A stretch of 64,000 nucleotides of DNA from Gracilimonas sp. (GCF_040218225.1 NZ_JAVJQO010000008.1:744001-808000); one strand, 5' to 3'; numbered from the stretch's first letter, positions 1-9,244 are shown. The notes: generated from the letters alone by a model not told the origin. Numbers and translations are program-made.

Positions 1-680
1 TCTCCGGGGCCTTTTACTTTGCCCAGGTATTTATTTCGGGTTTCTTTACAGTAAATTTGAATGTCTTCGTTGATGGCTCCGCTTTGTCGAGCCTCACATG
101 TTAGAATAATCTGGATACCAAACTCCGTGAATACCAGATCAACATCTTCACCTGCTTCTACCAAATAGGGTGTGCTAATCTCTGAATGTTGAATGGGTTG
201 TCCAGGATTCAGGGTTCGTCTTAAAGTCTTTCCATTCAGCTCTTCCAATTTGCGAACCGGGTTATCCCTTCCCATTCTTACAGGTACCCATCGCCAGCTT
301 AAATCTTTGGCTTCTATGGTTTCACCGCTGGTCATTCTATGATTGGGTACCGGTAATTTTTGTTCAGTTTCAACTTTTAGCTGGATTTGAACCTGCTCTG
401 GCTTATTTCCTTCAATGTAAAGCACTTCAAAATTCGTGTATTGCTCCACAACTCCACTCAGCCTGACAGACCGTACATTTTCGGGACTGGTTTTTAAAAG
501 ACTACCGGGAATCCACCGGGCAGAAAGAGTGAACCGATACTCCTTGGGATCATATTTCTCTTCTATTGATTCCTGTGCCCTCTCAATGATGAATTGCTTG
601 GTTTCATCATTCAAAACGGGGTACGCCGGTTCCGCTACAGAAAAGACACACGAAAGAAATATGAGGAGTATCGGTATCAC
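1..680 (-). CDS. flgA: FlgA, P-ring assembly chaperone (3' end outside window)
   Basis: My own translation of the minus strand from a GTG at 680 stays open to the window edge, so the C-terminus is missing. It begins with a short hydrophobic signal-like stretch (IPILLIFLSCVFSVA). It ends with an SAF-type region (VPNHRMTSGETIEAKDLSW, then LNGKTLRRTLNPGQPIQ) typical of FlgA, the periplasmic chaperone for FlgI P-ring assembly. It lies 24 bp after flgG, the usual flgF-flgG-flgA order, so flgH and flgI probably follow outside the window. No ATG fits: an in-frame stop lies just upstream and the only candidates are GTG at 680 or ATT at 683. The start is therefore uncertain; the family call is fairly firm. 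Confidence 0.82.
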   Translation of the reverse strand, partial: MIPILLIFLSCVFSVAEPAYPVLNDETKQFIIERAQESIEEKYDPKEYRFTLSARWIPGSLLKTSPENVRSVRLSGVVEQYTNFEVLYIEGNKPEQVQIQLKVETEQKLPVPNHRMTSGETIEAKDLSWRWVPVRMGRDNPVRKLEELNGKTLRRTLNPGQPIQHSEISTPYLVEAGEDVDLVFTEFGIQIILTCEARQSGAINEDIQIYCKETRNKYLGKVKGPG

Positions 681-704
681 AATGCTATAGATTGCTTATG
701 GGTC

Positions 705-1496
705 TTATCGTTTGATAGAATTGGTTACCGACATCATGTCTTCAGCGGTTTGAACCATTTTAGAATTGGTTTCATACGCACGCTGTGCTTCAATCAATCG
801 TACCATTTCGGTTACAATGTCTACGTTGGACTGCTCAAGGTATCCCTGGCGGACCACACCAAATCCTTCTGATCCCGGCTCACCGAAAAAGGGCATTCCT
901 GAAGACTCAGTCTCAGCAAATAAGTTATCACCCAGAGCTTCGAGTCCTCCCGCATTAGAGAATTTGGCCAGTTCAATTTGGCCGAGTTCAACCTGGGTGT
1001 TATCGCCTGCCATTAGAGCTGTTACCGTTCCGTTTTGAGAAACTTCAATAGCCACAGCATCGGTTGGGATTTCAATTTGGCTGGCCAGTGGCAAACCGGA
1101 ATTGTTTACAAGCATCCCGGTGGCATCACGACTAAAGTTACCGTCGCGGGTATAGCCAATGTTACCGTCAGGTAGTTCAACCTGAAAGAAGCCAGCTCCG
1201 CTGACGGCTAAATCCAGTGCATTTCCCGTTTCAGCTACAGAACCTTGCATAAAGTTTCTGATAGTGGCGACGGCTCGTGAACCATGACCAATCTGTAATG
1301 ACGGTCCACCTGAATTCTGATTTCCTGAATTACCAAGCTTGGAAGAGGCAATGTTTTCATAGAATAGATCCTGAAAAGCAATGGTGCTTCGCTTGAAACC
1401 GGTAGTTCCCACGTTAGCCAGGTTGTTGGCTATGTTATCTACCGATCGCTGTTGAGCACTCATTCCAAGTGCGGCTGTACTTAATGCTCTAAACAT
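705..1496 (-). CDS. flgG: FlgG, distal rod protein
   Basis: 263 residues, the normal length for FlgG, the distal rod subunit of the flagellar axle. The N-terminus (MFRALSTAALGMSAQQRSVDNIANNLANVGTTGFK, given here in part) is the rod/hook N-terminal helix with its Asn-rich motif. The middle holds the hook-basal-body segment (ALDLAVSGAGFFQVELPDG). The C-terminal helix VDIVTEMVRLIEAQRAYETN packs against the N-terminus in the polymer. It sits 30 bp downstream of flgF and is probably co-transcribed with it from the sigma-54-like site at 2355-2371. Confidence 0.96.
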   Translation of the reverse strand: MFRALSTAALGMSAQQRSVDNIANNLANVGTTGFKRSTIAFQDLFYENIASSKLGNSGNQNSGGPSLQIGHGSRAVATIRNFMQGSVAETGNALDLAVSGAGFFQVELPDGNIGYTRDGNFSRDATGMLVNNSGLPLASQIEIPTDAVAIEVSQNGTVTALMAGDNTQVELGQIELAKFSNAGGLEALGDNLFAETESSGMPFFGEPGSEGFGVVRQGYLEQSNVDIVTEMVRLIEAQRAYETNSKMVQTAEDMMSVTNSIKR

Positions 1497-1526
1497 AATG
1501 CTGTTGTTTATTCTGTTGTTTAATAA

Positions 1527-2267
1527 TTAAAACCTGCCCAGTCGGGTGGTTACCTGAGAAAGCATCTCATCTGTGGTTTTAAGTGCTCGCTGCTGGCTTT
1601 CAAAAGCCTGCATGTTTCTCATCATATCCACCATCTCCGTCAGGGGCTGTACATTTCCTTTTTCATAATATCCCTGCATCACCATGCCGGTACCATCTTC
1701 AGAAAGCAAGTCTTCATCCATTACGGTGAAGTATGCACTTCCTTTCCGGTTCAGCATGGCTGGGTCTACCACATTCATAATTCGAAGCTTGTCCTGCGCT
1801 TTGTTATTTAAGCGAATGGTTCCATCTTTGGATATTTCAAGCATAGTATTACCCCCATTTTCGCCGTTCGACTGCATATATTCTGCAAGCTGAACCGGGC
1901 CAGAATCTCCCATTACTTTAGCACCGGAACTGTTCACCAGATATCCATCAGGGTCAAGGTGAAAGCGGCCGTCACGGGTTAAAAACTGTTCTCCGTTATC
2001 TTCCACCACAAAAAAACCATTCCCGTTAATGCCCATATCAAACTCATTACCGGTGGGCTCCAAAACGCCTTGCTCCAGATTCACCTGTTGCATGGGTACA
2101 CTCTTTGAAATATTTTTCCCATTCACATTCTCCTGGAACATGCGGTAGAACACTTTAGTCCCTTTAAAACCCGGCGTGTTTATATTCGAAAGGTTGTCAG
2201 CCGTCATTTCCTGAGACCGGGACAAAACCTGCATCGCCTGCATTTGGGTATATAGTCTGTCAATCAT
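1527..2267 (-). CDS. flgF: FlgF, proximal rod protein
   Basis: Rod protein of the same fold as FlgG. The N-terminal helix carries MTADNLSNINTPGFKGTKVF and the C-terminal helix VQPLTEMVDMMRNMQAFESQ. An open frame begins at 2330, but FlgF proteins normally start right at the MIDRLYTQMQAMQV segment, so I place the start at 2267 (247 codons including stop). The extra 21 residues (MFSLVLDRFF...) resemble no rod protein, and the upstream ATG has its purine-rich stretch only one base away. Start choice is moderate; family assignment is firm. First gene of the flgF-flgG-flgA unit. Confidence 0.92.
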   Translation of the reverse strand: MIDRLYTQMQAMQVLSRSQEMTADNLSNINTPGFKGTKVFYRMFQENVNGKNISKSVPMQQVNLEQGVLEPTGNEFDMGINGNGFFVVEDNGEQFLTRDGRFHLDPDGYLVNSSGAKVMGDSGPVQLAEYMQSNGENGGNTMLEISKDGTIRLNNKAQDKLRIMNVVDPAMLNRKGSAYFTVMDEDLLSEDGTGMVMQGYYEKGNVQPLTEMVDMMRNMQAFESQQRALKTTDEMLSQVTTRLGRF

Positions 2268-2354
2268 TGGTAACTGTTTGTGATCATGATTTAAGCTTTC
2301 AAAAAATCTGTCGAGAACTAAGGAGAACATTTCCTTCGATCTTCACGAACTGGA

Positions 2355-2371
2355 TTACAAAATCTGTGCCA
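2355..2371 (-). promoter_or_regulatory. Sigma-54-type promoter for flgFGA
   Basis: Read on the minus strand the site is TGGCAC-AGATT-TTGTAA. The -24 element is perfect and the -12 element has GT in place of GC. The predicted start of transcription near 2344 lies just upstream of flgF. It resembles the perfect site before flgB (28162-28178), which supports a shared sigma-54 tier for rod and basal-body genes. Confidence 0.6.
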
Positions 2372-2643
2372 GTCGGTTTAATATCGATTTTTAGTTCACC
2401 CGAATACCTTTAAAAAATGGCTTTAGGACTATTCTGATACACTTTTAGAGGTCATTAAATATTTCTGAGGCAGCCCCGGCCTTAGTCTTACTACTTTTTC
2501 TGCATTACAGAAAGATTTTCCTGCAACGGGAAAAGTTGCACCCTCTCTTTGCTCTCCCCTTTTCTGGAAATGTTTTCCGTTTACTGGACTTTTTGTCCTT
2601 TCCCTGCCCCTTCAATCCTGTTAAATCAGCCTAATTATAAAGC

Positions 2644-2659
2644 TGGCACCCGTGGTACT
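2644..2659 (+). promoter_or_regulatory. Possible sigma-54 promoter for the flhB operon
   Basis: TGGCAC-CCGTG-GTACT: perfect -24 box, but the -12 box has AC where GC is expected. The implied start near 2670 is only about 10 bp before the flhB ATG. The 349-bp gap between flgF and flhB (2331-2679) otherwise shows only AT-rich sequence and the opposing flgF promoter; I see no sigma-28 site in it. Confidence 0.4.
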
Positions 2660-2679
2660 GTTTTTGATATTAATGGGAC

Positions 2680-3756
2680 ATGGCAGATAATAAATCAGAT
2701 CAGGAAAAAACGGAGGAACCCTCCCAGAAACGCCTCGATGATGCGAGGAAGGAAGGGAATGTAAGTGTCAGCAAGGAGGTGTCCTCCGTTGCACTGATGG
2801 TTACGGCTATTATATCGTTTGTATCTATGAGCGGTTTAATCGGAGATCGGCTTACCAAACTGTTTGAATCATTCTTTTCAAATGCAGGTACCGGTTTCGC
2901 CGACCAGGAAGAAGCAACCCGTTATCTTCAGGATGCACTTTGGGCAGGCATGGAAATGATCGCGCCGATGATGGTTGCACTTCTTGTTATGGCTGTCTTG
3001 GTTAATGTGGTGCAAACCGGCGGGGTCTTTTCCTTTGAAGCCTTGCAATTCAAAGGCAGTAAAATGAATCCGCTCAAAGGACTCAAGAATATTTTTTCCA
3101 CAAAAGGATTAGTTGAGCTTGTAAAAGGAATGCTAAAGCTGTTCATCATCCTTATCGTGGCTTACTTCACTATGCGAAGCGACGTCAACCACTTTGTTTC
3201 ATTCATCATCTCCCCTCTTGATTACAGTATGAGTCAGTCCGGTTCATTCATCCTTTTATTTGTAACCAGGATTATGGCGGCCCTGCTTATTCTTTCCATT
3301 GCTGATGCAGTTTATCAGCGATTCCAGCATAAAAAAGACCTTCGCATGACCAAGCAGGAAGTAAAAGACGAGTACAAACAGATGGAAGGAGATCCTCACG
3401 TGAAAGGTCAGCGTAGAAAATTCGGAATGAAGCTGCGCCAGCAAAAAAGAATGGATCATGCGGTACTTGCTTCCGATGTAGTCGTCACCAACCCAACCCA
3501 CTATGCGGTAGCCATTAAATACGATCCCGAAAAAAGTAATGCACCCATTGTAATGGTGAAGGGAAAACGACTTCGGGCTTTGAGAATTAAAGAGCTGGCC
3601 AAACAGTATGGCATACCAATTGTAGAGAATGTACCTGTAGCCCGTGCTCTTTATGCGACGGCAGAGGAAGACGAGTTCATTCCTGCAGACCTATATCGCG
3701 CCGTAGCAGAGATCCTGGCGTATGTTTATAAACTGAAAAACAAACACAAAGTATAA
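2680..3756 (+). CDS. flhB: FlhB, export-gate substrate-specificity switch
   Basis: 358 residues, standard for FlhB, the membrane component of the flagellar type III export gate that switches substrate class after hook completion. A charged N-terminus (DKSDQEKTEEPSQKRLDDARKEG-type FlhB signature) is followed by four hydrophobic segments (about 35-55, 90-112, 145-165, 185-210). The cytoplasmic domain has the autocleavage motif N271-P272-T273-H274 in VVVTNPTHYAVAIKYD. First gene of the plus-strand flhB-flhA-flhF-flhG-fliA unit; flhA follows after 5 bp. Confidence 0.98.
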   Translation: MADNKSDQEKTEEPSQKRLDDARKEGNVSVSKEVSSVALMVTAIISFVSMSGLIGDRLTKLFESFFSNAGTGFADQEEATRYLQDALWAGMEMIAPMMVALLVMAVLVNVVQTGGVFSFEALQFKGSKMNPLKGLKNIFSTKGLVELVKGMLKLFIILIVAYFTMRSDVNHFVSFIISPLDYSMSQSGSFILLFVTRIMAALLILSIADAVYQRFQHKKDLRMTKQEVKDEYKQMEGDPHVKGQRRKFGMKLRQQKRMDHAVLASDVVVTNPTHYAVAIKYDPEKSNAPIVMVKGKRLRALRIKELAKQYGIPIVENVPVARALYATAEEDEFIPADLYRAVAEILAYVYKLKNKHKV

Positions 3757-3761
3757 TTCAT

Positions 3762-5912
3762 ATGGCCTTTGGCGGAATCACAACCGAAAAGTTAAAAGGA
3801 ACATTTTTCCAGACGGACGTCTTAATTTCCTCCAGTATCATCATGATCCTGTTGATTATGATTATACCGTTCCCCACACAGTTGATGGATTTCTTCCTGG
3901 CGTTGAACATCTCCCTTTCCCTCATCGTGATGCTGGTGGCCTTCTATGCTTTGAAGCCTTTACAGTTTGCCGTTTTCCCCGGCATGCTTTTGATCCTCAC
4001 CCTTTTCCGGCTTTCGCTTAACGTGGGAACCACCCGACTGATTTTAAGTGAGGGATATGCCGGTTCTATTATTGAATCGTTTGGAGGATTTATTGTTCAG
4101 GGTAACTTTGTAATCGGGATTATCATTTTTGCAGTTTTGGTGATTATCAACTTTGTGGTAATTACCAAAGGTGCTACCCGTATTGCTGAAGTAGCAGCCC
4201 GATTTACCCTCGATGCCATGCCCGGTAAGCAGATGTCGATTGATGCCGACCTCGCCGCCGGATTACTCACAGACGAAGAAGCCAAAAAGAAACGAGAAGA
4301 AATTGCCCGTGAGGCTGACTTTTACGGTGCCATGGATGGTGCGAGTAAGTTTGTCCGTGGAGATGTAATTGCCGGTCTCCTCATCACCTTTATAAATATT
4401 ATAGGCGGTCTTATTATCGGAACCGTTCAGCTTGGGATGCCGATTGGAGCCGCAGCTGCAAAATATACCCTGATGACCATCGGTGACGGTCTGGTTTCTC
4501 AGATTCCCGGCCTTTTGATCTCAACGGCCGCAGGTATCATGGTATCTCGTGCTGCTTCAGAAGGAAACCTGGGTAATGAACTTAAATTCCAACTGCTGGG
4601 GAACCCTAAAACGGTAATCATAGGTGCCGTTTTTGTCTTTTTCATGGGAATGCTGCCCGGACTGCCGGTTATCCCATTCTGGAGTATAGCTGGTTTCTTC
4701 CTGTTTATGGGACTGAAAAACTTCCAGCGGGAAGAAGAAGAGCGAATCGAAGAGGAAGCAGCCGAAACAAAAGCATTATCTGGTAAAGCAGAAGATCCGG
4801 TAGAGAATTACTTATTGATGGATACTCTGGAACTGGAAATTGGCTACAGCCTGATTCCAATGGTAGAAGCCAATCAAGGGGGCGATTTACTGGATCGTAT
4901 GACTTCACTCCGAAAACAGCTTGCTTCAGAATTAGGAATTATTATCCCTTCAATTCGAATCCGGGATAACGTTCAGCTGGATGCCAATCACTATACTATT
5001 AAGATGAGAGGCATTATGCAGGGCGATGGTGAACTGCTGCCCGGCTATCACCTCACGTTGCTTCCCGCAGATTTCAAACCGGATATCCAGGGTATTGAGA
5101 CCAAAGACCCGACCTTTGGGATGGATGCCATTTGGGTGAGTGGAAAGAATAAATCACAGGCGGAAAAATATGGGCTTTCAGTAATTGAATCCGGAGCGGT
5201 GATCACCACCCACCTGATGGAAGTGCTGAAGAAAAATGCCCACAAGCTCGTTGACCGCCAGATGGTGAAAAAGCTTATTGATAACATCAAAGAGCAGCAC
5301 TCTGCCCTGGTTGAGGAGCTCATTCCGGACGGTATGAAAGTTGGTGAGATCCAGAAAGTATTGAAGAGATTACTGCGTGAACGCGTCCCCGTTAAAGATC
5401 TCGTTACCATATTGGAAACACTGGCTGATTACTGCCATCAAACCAACAACACCGATGTTCTTACCGAGTATTGCCGGGCGGCTTTGTCTGAAACAATCAC
5501 CCGTCAGTTTGCAAACGCAGAAAATGAAGTAACAGTAGTAATGATGGATTCAAATCTCGAATCTCATCTCATTTCACAAGCACAACAGGGAACTTTGAAT
5601 AGCAATACCCTTGGCTTAACCCCAGAAACTGTTGAAAAATTATATAAGAACGCTTCGGCAACTTTTGACAACATGATCCGGCAGGGTTTTGAACCAATTT
5701 TACTGACTTCGCCGGTTCTCCGCTTCACCCTTTTCGAATTTTTGGCACCAATTTTGCCAGATATAAATGTGCTGTCGTACAACGACATTAGTCAAGACGT
5801 ACAGTTTAAAACATTCGGCCGATTGAAGATTGAAGACAACGTAAAAATGAATCAATCAATGGCTAAAACAGAACAACCAGCGCAACAACCTGAAGAACAC
5901 GTACTGGCATGA
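3762..5912 (+). CDS. flhA: FlhA, flagellar export gate platform protein
   Basis: 716 residues. The N-terminal half has about eight membrane segments and the highly conserved FlhA signature (TLFRLSLNVGTTRLILSEG; later VITKGATRIAEVAARFTLDA and MPGKQMSID). The C-terminal cytoplasmic domain (from about residue 350) forms the nonameric docking ring for export chaperones. The gene overlaps flhF by 4 bp (ATGA), implying translational coupling. A perfect sigma-54-like motif lies within its 3' part (5743-5759). Confidence 0.98.
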   Translation: MAFGGITTEKLKGTFFQTDVLISSSIIMILLIMIIPFPTQLMDFFLALNISLSLIVMLVAFYALKPLQFAVFPGMLLILTLFRLSLNVGTTRLILSEGYAGSIIESFGGFIVQGNFVIGIIIFAVLVIINFVVITKGATRIAEVAARFTLDAMPGKQMSIDADLAAGLLTDEEAKKKREEIAREADFYGAMDGASKFVRGDVIAGLLITFINIIGGLIIGTVQLGMPIGAAAAKYTLMTIGDGLVSQIPGLLISTAAGIMVSRAASEGNLGNELKFQLLGNPKTVIIGAVFVFFMGMLPGLPVIPFWSIAGFFLFMGLKNFQREEEERIEEEAAETKALSGKAEDPVENYLLMDTLELEIGYSLIPMVEANQGGDLLDRMTSLRKQLASELGIIIPSIRIRDNVQLDANHYTIKMRGIMQGDGELLPGYHLTLLPADFKPDIQGIETKDPTFGMDAIWVSGKNKSQAEKYGLSVIESGAVITTHLMEVLKKNAHKLVDRQMVKKLIDNIKEQHSALVEELIPDGMKVGEIQKVLKRLLRERVPVKDLVTILETLADYCHQTNNTDVLTEYCRAALSETITRQFANAENEVTVVMMDSNLESHLISQAQQGTLNSNTLGLTPETVEKLYKNASATFDNMIRQGFEPILLTSPVLRFTLFEFLAPILPDINVLSYNDISQDVQFKTFGRLKIEDNVKMNQSMAKTEQPAQQPEEHVLA
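5743..5759 (+). promoter_or_regulatory. Sigma-54-type motif inside flhA, ahead of flhF
   Basis: TGGCAC-CAATT-TTGCCA matches the -24/-12 consensus at every strongly conserved position. It lies in the flhA codons for L-A-P-I-L-P, about 150 bp before the flhF start, on the same strand. It could give flhF-flhG-fliA a second promoter, or could be a coincidence of codon choice. Confidence 0.4.
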
Positions 5913-7423
5913 TATTGAAGAATATTTTTGGGAAAACAATAGAGGCGGCTAAGAAAAGTGCCCAGCAGATGTATGGGGATGATTTCCTGGTTATTGAGTC
6001 CTCTGAGGCCGAAGGAGCTGATGGAAAAGCCCGGATCACCATCTTCTCGGATGGAAAAAAAGAGGGCCAAACAAACGGGCATCAGAATAAAAAACCTGCC
6101 CAGGCTCAGCCTAAATCCGCTCCTCAAGAAGGCGTAAAATTTGAGCGATCTGATAATGCTCCTGCACCTCAGAACAGCGAAAGTGAAAGCTTTCGCACAA
6201 AGAAGGATACATTGGGTTCTCTTCGGAAATTTGCAGAGCAACAAATGGGTGCGGAACTAAACGGACACCAAAATGGAACAACCACTTTAGAGGAACCAAA
6301 TGATGACGGACCGGAAAAAACTTCCGATATGTTGTACAGCCGTTCCTTCATTCGTCCGGTAAAACCAGCCCGGGAAAAGAAAAAAGAAAATAATTTTAAA
6401 AAACCGGATTCAGCGTCGGAAAAACCTGAGACAGAGAAAAAGGAAGCTCCTGCTGAAAAAGGAAAAAGTAATGGCTTTATTACTCACTTCAAGCCATCAA
6501 AGCCACAAACTACTGTAGCACCTGAAGTTCAGGAAGTAGTTTCTACACGGCATAATGAACGAGAGATCAAAGCCCTGCACAAACGATTTGATAAGCTGGA
6601 GGCACTGCTTGATTCAGCGCTTATTTCAGCGAACCTGGATTATGCTTCCCATCCTGCTTTCCAGCAGTTGGTTCATACCGGAATTAACACCAGTGTAATT
6701 GCGGGCTGGTTCAGCGAAATTATTAAAGAAGGAATCGATCCTTATGATCAGGGCGAGCTATTTATGTCGAAGCTGGCGAGAATTATCCGAACGGCTTTGG
6801 GAAAACCAGCTGACGAAGAACCACAGAAATTTATGCTGTTTGCAGGGCCATCGGGTGCGGGTAAAACTCAACTGATTATGAAGCTGACTCAGCATCCTGA
6901 TTTCATGATTGATAAGAAGCTGGCGGTAATTTCTGTCTATCCACAAACTGAACAGGAAGCACCTTATTACACGATCCTGGAGCCGTTCTGTGCGCAGTAT
7001 GAAATTCCTTACTTCAAAGTTCAAAGCGGACTTGATGTAACGAAACTAGTAGAAGAGCTAACCGAATTTGACCATGTATTTATCGATACGCCGTCTTTAA
7101 GTACTGAACAGGATAACTCGTTCCGTGAGTTTTGGAAAATCCGGCAACTGCTTTCACCTTTGGCTCCATTAGAAGTCCATTACGTGGTAAATGCAGCTTT
7201 GAGCCGATTTTACTTCCAGAACTCATCAGCTAAACACCACCCACTTCAGCCCGATTATGTGGCAATAACTCATCTTGATGAAATCTCGCAGTGGGGTCCG
7301 GTGATTCCATTCCTCCAAAAAATGGGATGCAGCGCCCGGTATATCAGTACCGGCAACAAGTTGAATAACTTGAATGAGTTTAACCCTCAGTGGTTTGCTC
7401 AAAAGGTATTACAGGAAAATTAG
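5909..7423 (+). CDS. flhF: FlhF, SRP-type GTPase for flagellar placement
   Basis: 504 residues. The N-terminal basic B-domain begins MILKNIFGKTIEAAKKSAQQM, typical of FlhF. A long, low-complexity charged/Gln-rich linker (about 45-200) follows, then the N and G domains. G1 is GPSGAGKT (313-320), the G3-like segment is FIDTPSLS and the G4-like segment THLDE. The G3 and G4 motifs differ slightly from the common DTAG and TKLD, so the GTP cycle may be altered, though such drift is known in FlhF. FlhF sets flagellar position and number with FlhG, encoded next. Confidence 0.93.
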   Translation: MILKNIFGKTIEAAKKSAQQMYGDDFLVIESSEAEGADGKARITIFSDGKKEGQTNGHQNKKPAQAQPKSAPQEGVKFERSDNAPAPQNSESESFRTKKDTLGSLRKFAEQQMGAELNGHQNGTTTLEEPNDDGPEKTSDMLYSRSFIRPVKPAREKKKENNFKKPDSASEKPETEKKEAPAEKGKSNGFITHFKPSKPQTTVAPEVQEVVSTRHNEREIKALHKRFDKLEALLDSALISANLDYASHPAFQQLVHTGINTSVIAGWFSEIIKEGIDPYDQGELFMSKLARIIRTALGKPADEEPQKFMLFAGPSGAGKTQLIMKLTQHPDFMIDKKLAVISVYPQTEQEAPYYTILEPFCAQYEIPYFKVQSGLDVTKLVEELTEFDHVFIDTPSLSTEQDNSFREFWKIRQLLSPLAPLEVHYVVNAALSRFYFQNSSAKHHPLQPDYVAITHLDEISQWGPVIPFLQKMGCSARYISTGNKLNNLNEFNPQWFAQKVLQEN

Positions 7424-7427
7424 AACT

Positions 7428-8225
7428 ATGAAACAGTCCATCGAATTAGAACAACCATTTGTATTTACGGTCATTAGCGGAAAAGGCGGCGTTGGAAAAA
7501 GTATGACCAGCGTCAATACGGCTACCATGCTGAGCAAACTTGGTTATAAAGTCGCATTGCTGGATGCTGATTTGGGTTTGGCCAATTGTGCAACCCTGCT
7601 AAATGAACCCGTTAGCGCCACTGTAAGTACCTGGATAGAAGGTAAGTGTGGAATTGAAGACCTGCTTTATTATACCTCAGGAATCACGCTGGTAACCGGG
7701 GCAAATGAACCCGGCGAAAATAAATTTAAACCAGACCTGTTCATGGACGCCCTTGACCAGGTAACTCTTTATTTGAAGCAAGACCATGACTTTGTCATCA
7801 TTGATACCCCGGCCGGAGCTGGAGAAATGTCGCTTTGGGCACTGGATATTTCACAGGTTGGTATCCTGGTTTTGGTAGATGAACCTACGGCTATTTCCGA
7901 TGTTTACCGTCTTTGTAAGTATGTATTCAATATAGACCCGGAATACCATTTTGCAAGTATTGTAAACTATGCGGAAAGTGAAGAAACCGCACAGAGTACC
8001 TATCAGCGGTTCAACACTATTCTGAACTATTTCCTGAATAAACAGACACAGTATTTCGGATTTATTCCTGCAAGTGATCTGGTAAGGCAATCGGTTCAAA
8101 GACAAAAACCCCTGCTGCAAATGGAAGGACCAAACTCCATACTTAAGGAATTTGAGTTTATTGCAGAAAACGTGTTGGCATATGCTAAAAACAGGGAAAA
8201 AACACTTTTAAAGACTGTACACTAA
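7428..8225 (+). CDS. flhG: FlhG (FleN/MinD-like) ATPase
   Basis: 265 residues from the ATG at 7428. An upstream in-frame ATG at 7374 lies inside flhF and is less likely, because AGGAAA stands about 10 bp before 7428. Deviant Walker A SGKGGVGKS (17-25), switch segments LLDADLGLAN and IIDTPAGAGEMS, and a C-terminal amphipathic region are typical of ParA/MinD ATPases. FlhG limits flagellar number by antagonising FlhF and, in some bacteria, the sigma-54 activator. It starts 4 bp after the flhF stop. Confidence 0.93.
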   Translation: MKQSIELEQPFVFTVISGKGGVGKSMTSVNTATMLSKLGYKVALLDADLGLANCATLLNEPVSATVSTWIEGKCGIEDLLYYTSGITLVTGANEPGENKFKPDLFMDALDQVTLYLKQDHDFVIIDTPAGAGEMSLWALDISQVGILVLVDEPTAISDVYRLCKYVFNIDPEYHFASIVNYAESEETAQSTYQRFNTILNYFLNKQTQYFGFIPASDLVRQSVQRQKPLLQMEGPNSILKEFEFIAENVLAYAKNREKTLLKTVH

Positions 8226-8240
8226 AGGAAGGAGAAAACC

Positions 8241-8471
8241 ATGTTAATACGACTTATTACTGTTATATCGCTGATTCTTTTCATGCTTTTGATGATTTCC
8301 GGGGTGAACATTGAAGTAGCCCTCTACCGCAGTATGCTGGCTTTTATGATTCTGTTTGCCGTGGTTTATATCTCCATCTTTTTGTTGAATGTGCTTCGGG
8401 AAGATCAGGATTCAGATGGTCTATCAATGCCAAACAGCGGAAATACTTCAAAAGCTAACGGAGAAGGCTAA
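8241..8471 (+). CDS. Small two-helix membrane protein, unknown
   Basis: 76 residues with two hydrophobic helices (about 4-22 and 32-50) and a polar, acidic C-terminal tail of about 25 residues. A strong ribosome site (AGGAAGGAGA) stands 6-7 bp before the ATG, and the stop lies 2 bp before fliA, so it is a real member of the operon. I do not recognise a family. Its position between flhG and fliA suggests a small membrane factor of flagellar placement or regulation, but nothing in the sequence fixes a function. Confidence 0.75.
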   Translation: MLIRLITVISLILFMLLMISGVNIEVALYRSMLAFMILFAVVYISIFLLNVLREDQDSDGLSMPNSGNTSKANGEG

Positions 8472-8473
8472 TC

Positions 8474-9244
8474 ATGGGAAATAAATCACTACAGGAACTG
8501 GTTGAAATATATTGCAAAAATCCTGCAGATGGTCTCAGAAACTGCATTATCAGTAAATCCACGCCGTTAATTCGAAGTATCATCGGAAAGATTAACCGGC
8601 CTGATCAGCCTCTCGCCCACCGCGAAGATCTGGAAAGTGCGGGTATTATAGGGCTGCTACAGGCTTTAGATTCTTACGATTGTGAACGCAATATTCAGTT
8701 CAATACTTTTGCTTATTACCGCATTCGCGGAAGCATCGTTGATTACCTGAGAAGCATTGACCAACTTCCCCGCAAACAACGCAAAAACTATGGACAGGTT
8801 CAGGAAGTTACTCAACGCCTCAGCCAAGTTTTAGGACGACAGCCCTCCGATGAAGAAATTGCCAATGAGCTGGAAATGCCTATGGATGACTATTATAAGT
8901 TACTTTCCAATGTGCAGCAGCGAAATGTACTTTCCCTGGACACCCCGGCTTATGATGAGGACTCCGGATCTTTCTACGACTTTCATGAAGACCCAAACTC
9001 GGAAACACCGGATACTAATTTAGAGAAGAAAGAACGTACGGAAGCCCTGCAAAAGAAAATCGGTCAGCTAAAAGAAAGAGACCGTCTCATCCTGATGCTG
9101 TACTATTACGAAGATATGACGATGAGTGAAATTGCCCTGCTTCTGGAGCTTACCGAAGCCCGGATTTCACAGATTGTAGGTAAACTGTTGATCCAGCTCA
9201 AACATGATCTTGGAAAAGGGCAGGTAGTTTATGCGGATGGTTAG
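8474..9244 (+). CDS. fliA: Sigma-28 (FliA/WhiG family)
   Basis: 256 residues with region 2 (DLESAGIIGLLQALDSYD; FNTFAYYRIRGSIVDYLRS), region 3 (RQPSDEEIANELEM) and region 4 (LILMLYYYEDMTMSEIALLL, TEARISQI) in the order and length of FliA. It directs the late flagellar and chemotaxis genes; nine candidate target promoters (TTAA-N15/16-NCCGATAA) are visible in this window. Last gene of the flhB operon. No FlgM-like anti-sigma factor is obvious next to it, though the 86-aa gene at 9552 is placed where one might be. Confidence 0.96.
   Translation: MGNKSLQELVEIYCKNPADGLRNCIISKSTPLIRSIIGKINRPDQPLAHREDLESAGIIGLLQALDSYDCERNIQFNTFAYYRIRGSIVDYLRSIDQLPRKQRKNYGQVQEVTQRLSQVLGRQPSDEEIANELEMPMDDYYKLLSNVQQRNVLSLDTPAYDEDSGSFYDFHEDPNSETPDTNLEKKERTEALQKKIGQLKERDRLILMLYYYEDMTMSEIALLLELTEARISQIVGKLLIQLKHDLGKGQVVYADG

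Noticed and set aside
2268-2330. Upstream extension of flgF from the ATG at 2330
   Set aside because: Unlike any rod protein, and the purine-rich stretch is too close to that ATG.
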